Source: Oscillospiraceae bacterium (GTDB lineage: Bacteria; Bacillota; Clostridia; Oscillospirales; Ruminococcaceae). Taken from it: a stretch of DNA of 5,243 bases. Below the pieces are notes generated by a model. The model had not been told where the DNA came from. It did not search any database and saw only the letters and a program-made list of their open reading frames with translations. Shown one piece after another: positions 4,643-5,243 of the stretch. Positions within the stretch are counted from its first letter, which is position 1. The number at the start of each line of letters is the position of its first letter. The stretch spans positions 1 to 5,243 of the forward strand of contig JAITFV010000046.1 of NCBI GenBank assembly GCA_031281115.1, read 5' to 3'. A program made the translations under genes and the position numbers.

Positions 4643-4732
4643 ATTTAGATTGGAATGAATCCAATCTAAATTTTCGCTCGCTGCGCGGCGAGTTGCGGTT
4701 TCACCGCAACCATAGTCGTTTTAAACGACTAT
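4641..4732. repeat. Train of four consecutive palindromes
   Basis: Within 92 bases four stem-loops follow each other almost without gaps. First, a perfect 14-bp repeat (4641-4654 with 4660-4673, loop ATGAA). Second, CTCGC (4677-4681) with GCGAG (4688-4692). Third, an 8-bp perfect repeat (4692-4699 with 4703-4710, loop TTC). Fourth, a 10-bp near-perfect palindrome (4712-4721 with 4723-4732). The first and last are AT-rich and the middle two GC-rich. The cluster fills the gap between the tail chaperone frame and the toxin promoter and has no reading frame of its own. It could be a composite terminator, a mobile palindromic repeat or a recombination scar. Confidence 0.75.
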
Positions 4733-4763
4733 ATATAATTGTCAAGCCTGCATTTCGGCAGTC

Positions 4764-4946
4764 TCATTCTTTTTCTGCCTTGTCTAAAATATCAATCCAC
4801 TTGCCGAGCTCCCGCATATTCAGCGACAGCCAGTGCGGGACCTGTGTATGCGTTGCTCTTGATAGGCGAAAACTTTGTTTTCTCAGCCAGTCGCACGGGT
4901 TTTCGCTCGCAGAGGACGCTCCTCCTATTCCGTGCTTGTCAGAAAA
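4764..4946 (-). CDS. -1 frame extension of the tail assembly chaperone (gpG-T/gpE-E' type)
   Basis: Sixty codons in the -1 frame relative to the chaperone gene run from the TTTT at 4946-4943 to TGA 4766-4764. The frame overlaps the end of the chaperone by about 20 bases from that site. The predicted end MRELGKWIDILDKAEKE, preceded by PHWLSLN, resembles the short second-frame proteins (SP-x-x-M-x-EL-x-x-WIE pattern) that follow tail chaperones in many phages. There is no ATG, GTG or TTG in frame until an ATG only 16 residues from the end of the protein, so separate initiation is unlikely. Programmed -1 frameshifting between chaperone and extension just before the tape measure is widespread in long-tailed phages (Xu, Hendrix and Duda 2004). 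The slip site here (C GTT TTC context, only one TTT-to-TTT re-pairing) is not a canonical heptamer. A small hairpin (4912-4924) follows 18 bases later. Confidence 0.6.
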   Translation of the reverse strand, partial: FSDKHGIGGASSASENPCDWLRKQSFRLSRATHTQVPHWLSLNMRELGKWIDILDKAEKE

Positions 4947-5239
4947 CGGCGCGCAGCGTTCACGATTTTATTAAAATCGCTCATTTGCATTGCTAAAATA
5001 ACATCGCTGCCGATTCCCGCCGCTTTCGCCGCGATTCTGTACTGGAATCCGCGTGACGTTTCGGCAATCATCATAAATTCGTTACTGTCCGCCATTTCGT
5101 TTTCAACGTCGATATAATCCTTGCCCTTGAGCTTGTCAAAGTTGAAAGTAATTTTCTCGTACTTATTTTCCGCATAGGTGAGCGGTTCTTTCAGCGTATG
5201 TTCATATACGCCCGGATTAGTTTTTTTAATGTCTGCCAT
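4925..5239 (-). CDS. Phage tail assembly chaperone (gp41/TAC-like)
   Basis: One hundred and four residues starting MADIKKTNPGVYEHTLKEPL. The pattern of an N-terminal beta unit (TLKEPLTY, then YEKITFNFDKLKG), a helical middle, a RIAAKAAGI segment near residue 70, and the closing MSDFNKIVNAARRFLTSTE fits small Mu gp41-like tail chaperones. These coat the tape measure protein while the tube polymerises around it, and their genes directly precede the tape measure gene as here. The start at 5239 is the only sensible ATG. Its ribosome site lies outside the window, since only four bases remain upstream. The stop TAG is followed at once by GGAGGAG, but no in-frame start comes after it. A -1 frame continues the coding sequence, probably by frameshifting. 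Family assignment rests on motif style and position, so the exact subfamily is uncertain. Confidence 0.75.
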   Translation of the reverse strand: MADIKKTNPGVYEHTLKEPLTYAENKYEKITFNFDKLKGKDYIDVENEMADSNEFMMIAETSRGFQYRIAAKAAGIGSDVILAMQMSDFNKIVNAARRFLTSTE

Positions 5240-5243
5240 TGTA

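Noticed and set aside
4768..4905. GTG-started minus frame (VRLAEKTKF...) after the chaperone
   Set aside because: It ends after about 34 codons and lacks family resemblance, while the neighbouring -1 frame has the expected second-chaperone ending.
4671..4910. TTTTCGCTCGC occurring at 4671-4681 and 4900-4910
   Set aside because: An 11-bp repeat, one copy inside coding sequence, with no matching flanks. Chance or minor duplication; not enough for an attachment site.
4693..5117. Three overlapping plus-strand frames
   Set aside because: They run through the palindromes and antisense to the chaperone, have no ribosome sites, and their translations look random.
1..5243. CRISPR arrays, tRNA, rRNA or insertion sequence
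   Set aside because: No regularly spaced direct repeats, cloverleaf arms, rRNA-like stretches or transposase frames were seen.

Overview
This window looks like the tail module of a contractile-tailed (myovirus-type, P2/Mu-like order) prophage or phage of a low-to-mid GC Gram-positive host. A gut-type Clostridia host is my best guess. The reasons are consensus sigma-A promoters, strong AGGAGG ribosome sites, and a tape measure protein whose N-terminus and C-terminus resemble those of Firmicutes prophages. No host genes, tRNAs, rRNAs, insertion sequences or CRISPR repeats are visible. All tail genes lie on the minus strand, so the operon reads from right to left.

Tail genes in transcription order: (1) a tail assembly chaperone (5239-4925), with an overlapping -1 frame (to 4764) that has no usable start and is probably reached by programmed frameshifting; (2) a 1089-residue TP901-type tape measure protein (4280-1011); (3) a gpX-type LysM-like tail protein (334-122); (4) the first 41 residues of a gpD-type baseplate hub protein (125-1, continuing off the left edge). 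Genes 3 and 4 overlap by ATGA. No gpU-like gene is present between tape measure and gpX.

Two independently transcribed cassettes interrupt the operon. Between chaperone and tape measure (about 4395-4642) lies what looks like a type I toxin-antitoxin locus. It has a 27-residue membrane peptide gene on the minus strand with its Shine-Dalgarno sequence in a GAAA-capped hairpin. Facing it is an approximately 84-nt RNA on the plus strand with a perfect consensus promoter. The two transcripts converge on one bidirectional terminator and begin with homologous 5' leaders. To the right of it, 4641-4732 is a train of four palindromes.

Between tape measure and gpX (about 391-980) lies a moron-like cassette. 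It has a near-consensus promoter embedded in a large palindromic operator, a 54-residue gene of unknown function, a GC-rich terminator, a 56-residue ribbon-helix-helix DNA-binding protein that could be its repressor, and a last terminator just before gpX. Because terminators precede both tape measure and gpX, late tail transcription probably reads through them, by antitermination or leakiness.
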